Shown: piece by piece, positions 25,246 to 34,310 of the stretch | Position numbering within the stretch: position 1 is the first letter of the stretch | Layout: each line of letters begins with the position of its first letter | DNA from: Pirellulales bacterium | GTDB taxonomy: Bacteria > Planctomycetota > Planctomycetia > Pirellulales > JAEUIK01 | Length of the DNA stretch: 40,857 nucleotides | NCBI GenBank assembly: GCA_019745975.1 | Contig: JAIESQ010000106.1 | Location: 1 to 40,857, forward strand | Direction: 5' to 3' | Position numbers and translations under genes: made by a program | The notes under the pieces: generated by a model | The model's input: the letters and a program-made list of their open reading frames with translations, nothing else | What the model was told of the DNA's origin: nothing | The model's database searches: none

Positions 25246-27012
25246 TCACCCCCCGCGCCGTCGCTGCCGGTAGTACTTCAGCCCCGGCACAAAGAAGCAC
25301 GCGCCGGCCACCACGCCGAAGATCGTGTGCGCCACGCTTGGCAGCCAGGCCATCAAGAACGCGGTGGCGAACAGGGCCGCCGCCTGCACATAAAACGCCC
25401 CGCTCAAAATGCCCGCCTTGATGAAAAAGTCGATCCCGCCCACCAGCGCCAACACCGGCGCCAGCGCCAACACGGGCAAGCCCAACGCCACTTCCACACC
25501 GAATAGCAGCGTGCTGCACAACACGCTCGACGCCCAGACGTGCGCGATTTGCCGCTCGACGAACGTGACGGGCCCGGATCGCCGCCGCAGCGCCCAGAAG
25601 ATCGCCGCCCAGGTGCCCAATCCCACAGTCCAAAGCAACAGGTAGGGCCACGGTGACCGGACACCACGCCATTGAATCCAGTTGGTCGCCAGGCAGATCA
25701 CCAGCAGCACCACGCTGTGCCACATCCAGAGCAGACCCCAGTTCTCCAGCACCGTGGCGTGATGCGTCTCGCGAAACAGCCGCCCGACGACTTGCAAAAA
25801 CCCCCCTGCTCGCGCCGCGACCGGTTCGCCTGCGAGATAGGCTTCGAGATCGTCGGCCAGCGCCGCGGCGCTGGCGTACCGCAAGTCGATCGGCTTCTGC
25901 AAACAGCGGAGTACGACCAGTTCGAGATCGCGATCGACCTTGGCGTTCAACAGCCGCGGTGGCAGCGGGTCTTGTTCGAGCACCATCAGCACCGTGTCGA
26001 CGGCCGACGCGGCCTGAAACGGCGGCCGGCCCGTCACTGCCTGATACAGAATCGTCCCCAGGCCGTAGATGTCGCTCGCCGGGCCAATCTGACCGCGATT
26101 GCCCGCCGCCTGCTCCGGCGCCATGTAACTCGGAGTGCCGACGATCATGCCAGTGCCGGTCAGCGTGTCGTCGGTCATCAGCCGCTTCGCCAGGCCGAAA
26201 TCGGTGACGTGCGGGCGGCCATCCTGATCAAGCAAAATGTTCGACGGCTTGAGGTCGCGGTGCAGCACGCCACGCTGATGCGCGTAGTGAATCGCCCGGC
26301 AGATCGGGGCCAGGAGCTGCGCCGCCTCGCGCGAGCTGAGCGGCCCCGCGGCCAGCCGATCAGCCAAAGTTGTCCCGGCCACATACTTCATGCTGAAGTA
26401 GGGCTGCCCCTGGCACTCGCCAACTTCGTACACCGGCACTATGTGCGGATGGTCGAGCCGCGCGGCGCTTGTGGGCTCGGCCTGGAAGCGGGCCAAGTCG
26501 TCGGCCGAGGCGATTTCGTGCCTCAGCAGCATCTTAATCGCCACGTCGCGCCCCAAGCTACGCTGGCGAGCCAGATAGACGACGCCCATCCCGCCGCGTC
26601 CGAGTTCTTGGAGAAGTTGATAGTCGCCGAATTCCCGCGGCAGCGTGGACGTTGAGGACGCCGATCCGGCCGCGAATTTGGCACGTACCTCCGTGCGTGC
26701 AGATTCTTCCGAGGGGTGTGGCAGCTCGATCGTAGGAGAACTACTCGAGTCCGACGCATTACTTGCCGCCCGAGGCGCGCCCGGCACTTCGTCGGCCATC
26801 ACGATCTCGCCGCGCGCCAGCCGCGCCGCCTGGCTGCCGAGCCCTTCGGCCAACAGCAGAGCCGGCCACAGTTCGCGCAGTTCGCTGCTTAGTTGAGGAT
26901 GCGCGGCGATCAGCTCGTCGATGTTGGGAAACTGGCCTGCCCGCAGCTTGCCAACGAGCTGATCGATCAGCGTGGCCAGCAGTGCGTCGGCAGCATCGGT
27001 CCCGCCGGTCAT
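25246..27012 (-). CDS. Ser/Thr protein kinase with polytopic C-terminus
   Basis: A 588-residue Hanks-type kinase. The N-terminal 125 residues form a helical region and a Ser-rich linker. The kinase domain at about 130-400 has GRGGMG, Lys160 in VAIK, HRDLKPSN (251-258), DFG (271-273) and MAPEQ, so it looks catalytically complete. The C-terminal 160 residues are about six hydrophobic segments. Its ATG overlaps the ECF sigma gene stop as ATGA, a coupling found repeatedly in planctomycetes (ECF-STK pairs), where the kinase is thought to control sigma activity. The membrane part may sense an envelope signal. Confidence 0.95.
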   Translation of the reverse strand: MTGGTDAADALLATLIDQLVGKLRAGQFPNIDELIAAHPQLSSELRELWPALLLAEGLGSQAARLARGEIVMADEVPGAPRAASNASDSSSSPTIELPHPSEESARTEVRAKFAAGSASSTSTLPREFGDYQLLQELGRGGMGVVYLARQRSLGRDVAIKMLLRHEIASADDLARFQAEPTSAARLDHPHIVPVYEVGECQGQPYFSMKYVAGTTLADRLAAGPLSSREAAQLLAPICRAIHYAHQRGVLHRDLKPSNILLDQDGRPHVTDFGLAKRLMTDDTLTGTGMIVGTPSYMAPEQAAGNRGQIGPASDIYGLGTILYQAVTGRPPFQAASAVDTVLMVLEQDPLPPRLLNAKVDRDLELVVLRCLQKPIDLRYASAAALADDLEAYLAGEPVAARAGGFLQVVGRLFRETHHATVLENWGLLWMWHSVVLLVICLATNWIQWRGVRSPWPYLLLWTVGLGTWAAIFWALRRRSGPVTFVERQIAHVWASSVLCSTLLFGVEVALGLPVLALAPVLALVGGIDFFIKAGILSGAFYVQAAALFATAFLMAWLPSVAHTIFGVVAGACFFVPGLKYYRQRRRGG

Positions 27013-27647
27013 TCGCCGGCCTCTTCTGGCACCGCTTGGCCGATCGACGCCCGCAGCCGCTTGATTGCGCGCAAATGCCGCATGCTGGCGGCCGCCTCCG
27101 ATAGACCGAGCGCCGTGGCGACTTCTTGATTGCTCAACTGCTCGAAGTGCCGCATCAAGAGCACTTCGCGATCGGTCTCGTCCAACTGCGCCAAGGCCTC
27201 CTGAAACCGTCGGGCGGCTTCCGCCTGTAGCGCCGCGGCGGCTGGCGTCAGCTCACGATCGGCCAGCCAGGCTCCTGGCTGCAGCGCGGCGGTACTCGAA
27301 TCGTCGCCACCGGCCAGCGGCTGCTCGCGGTCGAGACTGCGCCGCGCCGCTTCGCGATGCCGCCGATGCGCGTCGATCAAGCGATCGCGCGCCATCGAAC
27401 GCAGCCACAGCGCAAACGGCATCGCTGGCCGCGCCAGGTAGTCCGTCAACCGGCGATTGGCCTCGATCAGCACTTCCTGCACGACGTCGCTCGAATCGAC
27501 CCGCCGCGCCAGCGCCGGATCCATCCGCAATTGCACCATGCGGCGCAGTGCCTCGCGATGGCCGGCCAACAAACGCTCGACCGCGGCGGCGTCGCCATCG
27601 CGAGCCCGCGCGAGCAGTTCGGCGGTTTGGGCGGAGTCGGGCCACAT
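27009..27647 (-). CDS. ECF sigma factor coupled to kinase
   Basis: A 212-residue extracytoplasmic-function sigma factor. Region 2 lies at about residues 29-100 (DSSDVVQEVLIEANRRL, PFALWLRSMARDRLID). Region 4 lies at about 155-205 (DETDREVLLMRHFEQLSNQE, ALGLSEAAASMRHLRAIKRL), the DNA-binding helix for the -35 box. Its stop overlaps the kinase start. No anti-sigma factor gene is near, which fits the kinase-regulated type. A methionine start at 27647 follows a 59-base gap from the Dabb gene. Confidence 0.94.
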   Translation of the reverse strand: MWPDSAQTAELLARARDGDAAAVERLLAGHREALRRMVQLRMDPALARRVDSSDVVQEVLIEANRRLTDYLARPAMPFALWLRSMARDRLIDAHRRHREAARRSLDREQPLAGGDDSSTAALQPGAWLADRELTPAAAALQAEAARRFQEALAQLDETDREVLLMRHFEQLSNQEVATALGLSEAAASMRHLRAIKRLRASIGQAVPEEAGE

Positions 27648-27706
27648 CGAGTTGCAGATCGCTCCAGGGCCAACTCGCGTGATGAGTTGCTAGCCGGCGC
27701 GATGGG

Positions 27707-28138
27707 CTAGTTCTTCTTCACGGCCACCGCGTCGGTATCGAACACCCGCACCTGCTTCCACGTGGAGCGGTTTTCTTCGATGAACTGGAGATGCGCCGGG
27801 GCCGTCTGGTAGCGATCGTGGTCCGCGCGGCTTGCGAACACCACGTGCAGGCCCACGTCCCAGGCGCGATCATTCACCGGGCGATTGAGGTCCGACGGCG
27901 TGCCGCAGGCAAACAGCACCACGCCCGGGTGATCGACCAGGTACTTGCGGCAGGCCGCCAGCAGCTTCTCGCGATTCTCCGGGGTGCTTTCCTGAAGCGT
28001 GAAATAGACATCGTGCACAAGCATCGTCGCGGGTTGTTCATCAGCCGCCATGACCGGAGTTCCTCGTTCCCAGAGTTGCCAGATTGCCGTTGCCAAGAGC
28101 GCCAGCGCCACGGGCGCGAGCAGGCGAGATGGTCTCAT
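27707..28138 (-). CDS. Exported Dabb-type (A/B barrel) protein
   Basis: A 143-residue protein with a signal or anchor segment (LLAPVALALLATAIWQLW) followed by a Dabb (stress-responsive A/B barrel) domain of about 95 residues: VHDVYFTL opening strand, FACGTPSDLNRP and DVGLHVVFAS. Dabb domains form dimers and some bind small ligands or act as cyclases; the role here is unknown. ATG at 28138 is chosen because AGGAG lies nine bases upstream. It sits between the SbtB-like gene and the sigma/kinase pair on the same strand. Confidence 0.85.
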   Translation of the reverse strand: MRPSRLLAPVALALLATAIWQLWERGTPVMAADEQPATMLVHDVYFTLQESTPENREKLLAACRKYLVDHPGVVLFACGTPSDLNRPVNDRAWDVGLHVVFASRADHDRYQTAPAHLQFIEENRSTWKQVRVFDTDAVAVKKN

Positions 28139-28313
28139 GATCGAAAGCTCCTGGCGCAAGACCCGTCGTGCGCCCGGCCGACGTTGCGCCAGACGCGTGC
28201 CGAGCATCTGTGAGCATAGCACAGCCGCGGCGAGAGTGCTCCCGGCCCGATGCCGGGTAGTGGTTTCAGCGTCCGCACGCAAGAAAGCTCGGACGGCCCC
28301 GGTCAAGTTGCCA

Positions 28314-28619
28314 CTAGAAATGGTCGGCGCGGATGACTTTTACGTCCTCGACGGTCACCGTCACCGCCTGCAAGCCCAACACATCGCTGCGCAGGTGGCT
28401 CACGATTCTCTGCGCCGTCGCCTCGTTGGCAATCACCTCGATGCGCACCAGCGGGCTGCGGCCGAAGACGTTCGTCATCACCGATCGCGACCCCGCGCCG
28501 CGGGCATCGAGAAGCGTGTATCCCTTGGCTCCGAACTTGCAGACCTTGTCGAGCAAATGTTGCTCGAGTCCCGAGTCGGCATAGATGGTGATTCGTTTGA
28601 CCGCGGTTAACTTGTCCAT
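28314..28619 (-). CDS. sbtB: SbtB-like PII signalling protein
   Basis: A 101-residue PII-superfamily trimer protein. The GYTLLDARGAGSRS block matches the SbtB pattern of Gly-Tyr-Thr, a Gly-x-Gly and Ser-Arg before the T-loop. It follows sbtA after 22 bases on the same strand, so both are probably one transcript. SbtB in cyanobacteria binds adenyl nucleotides and blocks SbtA. The C-terminus ends VIRADHF and lacks the CGPxGC redox loop known from some cyanobacterial SbtB proteins, so regulation may be nucleotide-only. The family assignment is by pattern and context. Confidence 0.8.
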   Translation of the reverse strand: MDKLTAVKRITIYADSGLEQHLLDKVCKFGAKGYTLLDARGAGSRSVMTNVFGRSPLVRIEVIANEATAQRIVSHLRSDVLGLQAVTVTVEDVKVIRADHF

Positions 28620-28641
28620 CGCTATTTTCCGGGCCGGTTGG

Positions 28642-29952
28642 TCAGGCTGCCGTGATGGGGAATTTGCTAATCAACAACTTCGCGATTTCCAGATAGACCG
28701 GGATGCCGATCGTGACGTTGTAGGAGAACGTCAGGCCCAGCGACGCGGCTAAGGGGAGCGTCGGACTAGCCTCGGGAATGGCCAGTCGCTGTACGGCCGG
28801 TACGGCAATGTACGACGCCGCCGCGCAGAGCACGGCAAACAGCGCGTACGTGCCCAGTTGAAACTGGTACCCGATCAGCGACCCATAGAGGTGGCAAACG
28901 CACATCCCCAGCGTCGCGAAGATATTCGGCGCGAGTATGCCAAACGCGATGAACGGCCAACCCGCGGTCTTTAGATCCCGCAGCCGCTTCGATGCCGTCA
29001 TGCCCATTTCCAACAGAAACAGGCACAACATGCCTTGGAACAGGTTGTTAAACAGCGGATCGTCGACTTTGGAGACTTCTTCCCCCTGATACCGGCTGGC
29101 GAAACCGATCAGGATCCCGCCGAACAACAGGAACAACCCGGGATTCAAGAACACTTCGTGCAGCAGCTTGGGACTGAAGATGCCGGGTGGCTTCGGCGGC
29201 GTTCCGTTGCCATTGCCATTCCCATTTCCATTGCCGTCATCGTGCTCCAGTCTCTCGAGCGCCATCTCCTTTTCGAGCTCGACGGCTTGGGAATCCGTCG
29301 TGTGGGAGCCGTGATGCCCGTGTCTATCCGCGACCGGCACCGCGACCGTCGGGTTGTAGCCGGGTTCGTCGGGCATGTTGCCCAAGCGGTCCATCCCTTT
29401 GATACGCAAGCGTGAAACTAAAAACAGCGCGACCAGGCAACCGGGAACCTCCATCACGGCCAACATCACCGGCATGTACTTCTCGTAGGGAATGGCCATG
29501 TGAACGCCGTTGACAATCGTGCCCGCCGTCAGAACCCCCAGGCAGGTCACAAACGTGCCAGCCGAGTCCGAACCGTAGTAGCCGGCAACCGTGGCGCAGT
29601 CGATGCGGCGCAGCCTGGTCGCACCCCGCAGCATGAAATACGCAATGCAGCCGATGATGAAGTTCGTAATGAACCCCACCACCATGAAGCCCGCGGCGTG
29701 CGAGATCAAATGGGGATCAGCGCTTGCGCCTTCCGCCGCAACCACCGTGGGATCGAAGATCTTCGCAAGCTCTTCTCCCCCGTGCCAGCCGATCGAAACC
29801 AGCAGGTAGATCGTCAGCCCCTGATAGATCACATAGGGAAACTCGAACTCCACCCGCAGGATCGGGACGAGAAACCCCATGTAGAAGAACAGCAACAACG
29901 GCTTGAACAAGTTGTGGCGGAAGTTCTCCCAAAACGATTCGAGAATTTCCAT
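28642..29952 (-). CDS. sbtA: SbtA sodium-dependent bicarbonate transporter
   Basis: A 436-residue inner-membrane transporter with about ten membrane segments in two halves. The first half has YYGSDSAGTFVT (125-136), and the second has FLLEMGMTASKRL, both fitting SbtA. The cytoplasmic linker between them (about 183-262) is hydrophilic, with HGHHGSH and a Gly-Asn repeat (240-250). In cyanobacteria this protein takes up bicarbonate with sodium and is inhibited by SbtB, whose gene follows. A divergent two-component system lies upstream, with 470 bases between. Confidence 0.92.
   Translation of the reverse strand: MEILESFWENFRHNLFKPLLLFFYMGFLVPILRVEFEFPYVIYQGLTIYLLVSIGWHGGEELAKIFDPTVVAAEGASADPHLISHAAGFMVVGFITNFIIGCIAYFMLRGATRLRRIDCATVAGYYGSDSAGTFVTCLGVLTAGTIVNGVHMAIPYEKYMPVMLAVMEVPGCLVALFLVSRLRIKGMDRLGNMPDEPGYNPTVAVPVADRHGHHGSHTTDSQAVELEKEMALERLEHDDGNGNGNGNGNGTPPKPPGIFSPKLLHEVFLNPGLFLLFGGILIGFASRYQGEEVSKVDDPLFNNLFQGMLCLFLLEMGMTASKRLRDLKTAGWPFIAFGILAPNIFATLGMCVCHLYGSLIGYQFQLGTYALFAVLCAAASYIAVPAVQRLAIPEASPTLPLAASLGLTFSYNVTIGIPVYLEIAKLLISKFPITAA
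29203..29235 (-). repeat. Hexamer repeat encoding Gly-Asn run in SbtA
   Basis: A degenerate GGNAAT-type hexamer repeat encodes (GN)5-G in the hydrophilic linker of SbtA at residues 240-250. Repeats of this type can change length by slippage without breaking the frame. Confidence 0.75.
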
Positions 29953-30422
29953 GGCAGACCGTTGGGGGACTCTTGAGGGAGGGAGAATGCGGTGCCGAAA
30001 TTCGATCGTCGCGGCTCACACCTGATCGTGCTAGGCCGCGGCGCGTTTGAAGCCACGTTCACCGGCGCTGCGCCGGATGCGGGCATCACTCACCGATGCG
30101 CGTCATTCGCTGTGCTTATCACCTGTCAACGAGTGACACGTTCGCTGGGCACCTCGAGGACTCTTGCCCGAGTATAGGCTTGCCCTGCGAAGAGCGACTA
30201 GCTCGGGCGAGATTACGTTTCTGTAAGTCAATGCAATCCCGACAGGATCGGTAGCGCTGCTGGCAATTCCGCGCGGAGCACCGGTCGCCGCGTGTGCCCG
30301 CCGGGCTAGGGAACTGCCATGCCCGGGTGTCCTGGCGCGTGGCAGAGAGTAGAATTCAGCGTGTGGCACTAACTGGCATCGCTTGTGCCACCAACTCAAG
30401 CTCGAGACAGGGTTTATCCGTC
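29953..30422. other. Divergent intergenic region, sbtA and two-component system
   Basis: About 470 bases lie between divergent sbtA and the OmpR-type regulator gene. I find no gene. A perfect 7-bp inverted repeat GTGGCAC/GTGCCAC spans 30363-30391, shortly before the regulator start at 30423, and could be an operator. The tract TTACGTTTCTGTAAGTC at 30215 is AT-richer than the surroundings and might be promoter-associated. Both are weak. Confidence 0.4.
30363..30391. promoter_or_regulatory. Inverted repeat before response regulator
   Basis: GTGGCAC at 30363-30369 and GTGCCAC at 30385-30391 are a perfect 7-bp inverted pair with 15 bases between, 32 bases before the ATG at 30423. It could be an operator for autoregulation, but it could also be a hairpin repeat. 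Confidence 0.35.
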
Positions 30423-31094
30423 ATGGACCTGCTGGTCATTGAAGACGATCCCGTCATCGGCAAAGCGCTCGATCGCGGCTTCGTGGAGGGAGGCCACCAC
30501 TGCGTGTGGGCGAAGGATGGCGCGCGCGGCCTAACCTTGGCCAAGACCCAGCAGTTCGACGCGCTGGTACTCGATCTCATGCTGCCAGGGCTAGGCGGCA
30601 TGGACGTGTTGCGCGAGCTGCGCAACGACCGCAATCGCACCCCAGTTATCCTGCTGACCGCGCTGGGCGCGGTCAACGAGCGCGTCGAGGGCTTGCAAGC
30701 CGGCGCCGACGACTACGTTGTCAAACCCTTCGACTTCGACGAGCTCATGGCGCGGATCGAAGCGGTCTGCCGCCGCTCCAATCTCCGGCCCGCCGCCGTG
30801 CTCGAAGCCGGCGACGTCACCCTCGACCTGACCACACGCCGCGTGCGCCGCGGCGAGCACGAAATCGACCTCACGCCCACCGAATTCAGTTTGCTCGAAA
30901 TGCTCATGCGCTACAGCGGGCAGGTCGTGACGCGCAAAATGCTCTGCGAGCACTTGTGGGACGCGAACTGGGAGGGCGCCACGAACGTCATCGAGGTCCA
31001 CATCAATCGGCTGCGCGGCAAGCTCGATCGCCATTTCACGCAGTCGTTGATTCAAACCGTTCGAGGGCGCGGTTATGCGTTTCGCCCCGCCTAG
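30423..31094 (+). CDS. OmpR/PhoB-family response regulator
   Basis: A 223-residue regulator. The receiver domain has the acidic pocket in VIEDD, phosphoacceptor Asp51 in VLDLMLP, and Lys101 in YVVKPF. The C-terminal winged helix (about 125-223) has LTPTEFSLLEMLM and a TNVIEVHINRLRGKL recognition region, typical of OmpR/PhoB. It overlaps the histidine kinase gene by 20 bases (31075-31094), so the two are translationally coupled. The signal is unknown. Confidence 0.95.
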   Translation: MDLLVIEDDPVIGKALDRGFVEGGHHCVWAKDGARGLTLAKTQQFDALVLDLMLPGLGGMDVLRELRNDRNRTPVILLTALGAVNERVEGLQAGADDYVVKPFDFDELMARIEAVCRRSNLRPAAVLEAGDVTLDLTTRRVRRGEHEIDLTPTEFSLLEMLMRYSGQVVTRKMLCEHLWDANWEGATNVIEVHINRLRGKLDRHFTQSLIQTVRGRGYAFRPA

Positions 31095-32607
31095 GTGGCG
31101 CAGTTCCCTGCGGGTGCGGCTGGCGTCGTGGAACACTCTGGTCGTCTTGACGACCGTCGTGGTGGCGCTGTTTGCCGTGCGCGAAGGGCTGCGGCTCAAG
31201 CTGCTGCGTGAACTCGACGACCGCCTCGAAGAGGAAATCACCGAGGCGGAGTTGATTGTCGCCCACTTCTATCCCGATACCGCGCAGATTCGCGAGGAAT
31301 TCAACCGCAAGGCAGTCAGCCACGCGCATGAGCATCTCTTTCTGGAGCTGCGCGACGCCGATGCTCGTCTGTTGGTCAATAGCGTTAACGACCCGGCCCG
31401 GCTCGCGTCGCGCTCTGATTTGCCGACAAATGTCGCTGATGCGCAATCGCCCGCTGGCGATCCTCGCGCCGCGAAAGCCAGTGCTCCCACCGGGCAGGAC
31501 ACGGCCACGGTCACCTCCGTCGCGCCAGGTGTCACCGCTGTCGACTGGAGCGACTACCGCGTACTTGATCGCGCCGTGCAACGACCTCAGCTCCCCAAGC
31601 TGCGTTTGCGCGTCGGCATCACCCGCGAGATCATCAAGGAGGACGTCGCTGCCGTCACTCGGCTCATGGTCCGCGTTGGCCTGGTGCTGCTCCCCTTGTC
31701 GACGCTGGGCGGGTATTTTCTCGCCGTCCGCGCCACCAAGCCCTTGCGACGGATTATCGAGACCGCGCACCGGCTCCGCCCCGCCAAGTTCGAAGAACGC
31801 CTGCCGGTGAGCCGCGTGGGGGACGAGCTCGATCAACTGTCGTTGACGATCAATCATCTCTTGGATCGCATCGCGGAGTACTTACAGCGCAACCGCGAGT
31901 TTCTCGCCAATGCGGCCCACGAGCTCCGGTCCCCGTTGGCCGCGATCCAAAGTTCCGTCGAAGTCGGCTTGAATGCCGATCGTTCGCCCGAGGAATACAA
32001 AGAGCTACTCTACGAGCTCGTTGAACAGTGCTGGCAATTGCGCGGTCTGGTCAACCAGTTGCTGCAGTTGGCCGAGAGCGATGTCGAGCGCCCGACGACG
32101 GCCACCGAACGCGTGCGGCTCGATCGCGTCGTGGAACGCTCGCTCGACATGTTTCGCGCCGTCGCCGAGGAGGCCGGGGTCGAGCTGGCCAGTTCCTATC
32201 TGATGCCGGCCGAGGTCCGTGGCGACGCCGACCAGCTCTGGCAAGTCGTCAACAACCTGATCGACAACGGCCTGAAGTTCACGCCCGCCGGCGGAAAAGT
32301 CACCGTGCGACTGCATGCTGCGCCCGACGCGCACGAAGTTCACCTGAGCATTTCCGACACTGGCTGCGGCATCGATCCCGACGATCTCCCGCGCATCTTC
32401 GATCGCTTCTTTCAGACCGACAAGTCGCGCCAACGCGACCGTCGCGGTAGTGGCCTGGGGCTGAGCATTTGTCAGGCGATCGTCGCCGCGCACGGTGGCC
32501 AGATTTCCGTCACCAGCAACCCCGGCACAGGCACGATTTTTTCGATTGTGCTCCCCGCCTACACCGCCGAAGACGTCGAGCGACCGCTCGCCGAGTCGCG
32601 CACCTAG
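31075..32607 (+). CDS. Sensor histidine kinase
   Basis: A 510-residue membrane kinase. Membrane spans lie at about 20-37 and 196-218, with an extracytoplasmic sensor of about 160 residues between that has no recognised domain. A HAMP domain follows (about 219-270). His282 is in NAAHELRSPLAAI. The ATPase part carries DNGLKFTP, DTGCGIDP and GSGLGLSI. It is the partner of the overlapping OmpR-type regulator. Its stop shares a CTAG palindrome with the convergent metallopeptidase-like gene. The ligand is unknown; the divergent sbtA operon is a possible target. Confidence 0.95.
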   Translation: MRFAPPRWRSSLRVRLASWNTLVVLTTVVVALFAVREGLRLKLLRELDDRLEEEITEAELIVAHFYPDTAQIREEFNRKAVSHAHEHLFLELRDADARLLVNSVNDPARLASRSDLPTNVADAQSPAGDPRAAKASAPTGQDTATVTSVAPGVTAVDWSDYRVLDRAVQRPQLPKLRLRVGITREIIKEDVAAVTRLMVRVGLVLLPLSTLGGYFLAVRATKPLRRIIETAHRLRPAKFEERLPVSRVGDELDQLSLTINHLLDRIAEYLQRNREFLANAAHELRSPLAAIQSSVEVGLNADRSPEEYKELLYELVEQCWQLRGLVNQLLQLAESDVERPTTATERVRLDRVVERSLDMFRAVAEEAGVELASSYLMPAEVRGDADQLWQVVNNLIDNGLKFTPAGGKVTVRLHAAPDAHEVHLSISDTGCGIDPDDLPRIFDRFFQTDKSRQRDRRGSGLGLSICQAIVAAHGGQISVTSNPGTGTIFSIVLPAYTAEDVERPLAESRT

Positions 32608-34091
32608 TCTCGGTCGGTCGAGCGTCGGCCGTTCGCCTCGCCACTGGTGGCCTGAGGCGCCAACGTTTGCAGGTGCGCTCGCCACCGTGTTTCGAACTTC
32701 TCCAAAGGCATGCCGACCAGCGTTTCGAAGCGTTCAACCTCGCTGGTCGGTTGATCGCCGCGCGCCAAGTACCGCTCGAGCGCCGGCGTCCCCAGCACCG
32801 GCTCATCGAACGACAGATACCACGCCAGCCCCCAGGCATAGAGATAGAGCCGGGCCGAGGCGTCCCTCGGCGCGTCGTGCGCCACCAGGTATTCGCGCGC
32901 GTTGGCAGCCAGCACCTCGGCCAACGGCAAGTGCTCGCGCTGGCCCAGGTCGGTCTGGAGCCGCGCCAGCCAGTCGGCCGGCGGAGCGTCGATCCGCAGC
33001 GTCCCCGCCTCGAACAACCCCGACTCGAATACTTGAGCCAATCCTTCGTTGAACCAGCCTGGCACGTTGTATTCGGCCGGCGGATAAACCCAACCACTCA
33101 AATACGCGTGGAACGCCTCGTGGAACAGCCGCGCGAGCGTGCGCTGCATCAGCTTGTCGAACAGCGCCAGATTGCGGCGATCGAACTCGGCAAGTCGCTG
33201 CTCGTGCGCTGCGATTTCAACTTCGAACTGCCGGCGCGTCCGCGCCAGGAACTTGCGAATCTCACTGGGTTCAACTCCCCGCGCCGCCAGCTCGCGTCGC
33301 TCGCGCTCCAATTGATCGGCCAGCTTCTGCCGTAAGGCGTCCAGCCCCCGGCGCTGTTCATCGTGTGCCGCGCGAATCTGCCGCACTTGCTCGGCATAGC
33401 GGTCGATGTCGGTGGCCGCGAGGATCGTATTCTTGTCGGCCAGATACACGGCCGGGTTCACAATCCGCAGACCCGCCTCATCCAAGCGCTCGCGATACTC
33501 GGCAGTCGAGCCACAGAGCACGATCACGAGCGGTCGCCCCGGTTCCAACCGTGGCGGCAACAGGCGACGGAACCCACCGAACGCCTGTTCGATGCGCACA
33601 ATCGCTCGCCGCGTGGTCTCTTCGTCGGCTCGGCTCTCCAAATGAAACCACGGTCCGCGGTACTGCCAGCCGCCGGGTGCGCCCGCGTCGAGCGAGCGCA
33701 GCTCGATGTGCTTCATCGCCCCGGCTTCGATCCCCAGCCGGCGCACGTGCTCATCGACTCGCCTCGTCAGCTCCTGGTGCGCGGCTTGTGGCAGGCGTTC
33801 GATTCGGGCCACGTCGCCCCGCGCGAACCGTCGGCCGATCAGGTGCATCGGTCGCCCCGGCTGACGCAGAACTTGTCGCAGAAATACGTGCTCGGCATCC
33901 ACTCGCTCGATCAACCCCGCGTACGACGTGCCGTCAGCCAGGACCACCCGCTCCAGGCGCCAACCGTCGGCGTGCGGCTCAGGTGTACGCCCGGTCGACT
34001 CGGTCGGGCCAGTCGCCGCCGAGTGAACTTGGGCGCGCGCCGCGGCGGCGCAAAACAATGCCACGCCGAACGCCATCACCGACCAGCGCAT
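32604..34091 (-). CDS. Exported DUF1570-like HExxH protein
   Basis: A 495-residue exported protein. The signal peptide is MRWSVMAFGVALFCAAAARA. Residues about 230-310 form a charged coiled coil (RQIRAAHDEQRRG region). A zinc-protease-type motif HEAFH lies at 324-328, with Glu349 in WFNEGLAQVFE about 20 residues later, the arrangement of gluzincin-type or DUF1570 proteins. The N-terminal part has LADGTSYAGLIERVD, a small beta repeat seen in exported planctomycete proteins. The substrate is unknown. ATG at 34091 is used, because it starts the signal peptide. Confidence 0.82.
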   Translation of the reverse strand: MRWSVMAFGVALFCAAAARAQVHSAATGPTESTGRTPEPHADGWRLERVVLADGTSYAGLIERVDAEHVFLRQVLRQPGRPMHLIGRRFARGDVARIERLPQAAHQELTRRVDEHVRRLGIEAGAMKHIELRSLDAGAPGGWQYRGPWFHLESRADEETTRRAIVRIEQAFGGFRRLLPPRLEPGRPLVIVLCGSTAEYRERLDEAGLRIVNPAVYLADKNTILAATDIDRYAEQVRQIRAAHDEQRRGLDALRQKLADQLERERRELAARGVEPSEIRKFLARTRRQFEVEIAAHEQRLAEFDRRNLALFDKLMQRTLARLFHEAFHAYLSGWVYPPAEYNVPGWFNEGLAQVFESGLFEAGTLRIDAPPADWLARLQTDLGQREHLPLAEVLAANAREYLVAHDAPRDASARLYLYAWGLAWYLSFDEPVLGTPALERYLARGDQPTSEVERFETLVGMPLEKFETRWRAHLQTLAPQATSGEANGRRSTDRD

Positions 34092-34310
34092 CAAGCTATG
34101 TACCCTTCCTGGACCGCCGGCAGCCCTTGCCGCTAGGACGCTGATGCTGCTCACCTTCGCATTCGTCCGAAACGAGGTCAAGCCAACGGCGGACCAGCAG
34201 CTTGCGCGTTCGCAACCCCTTTGCCGTTCTGTCCCGGCCGATCACAATACGGCGAACCGCCGCGGCCCGCCGCGTGTCTACCAACATCAATCACCGCAAC
34301 GATCTATCGC

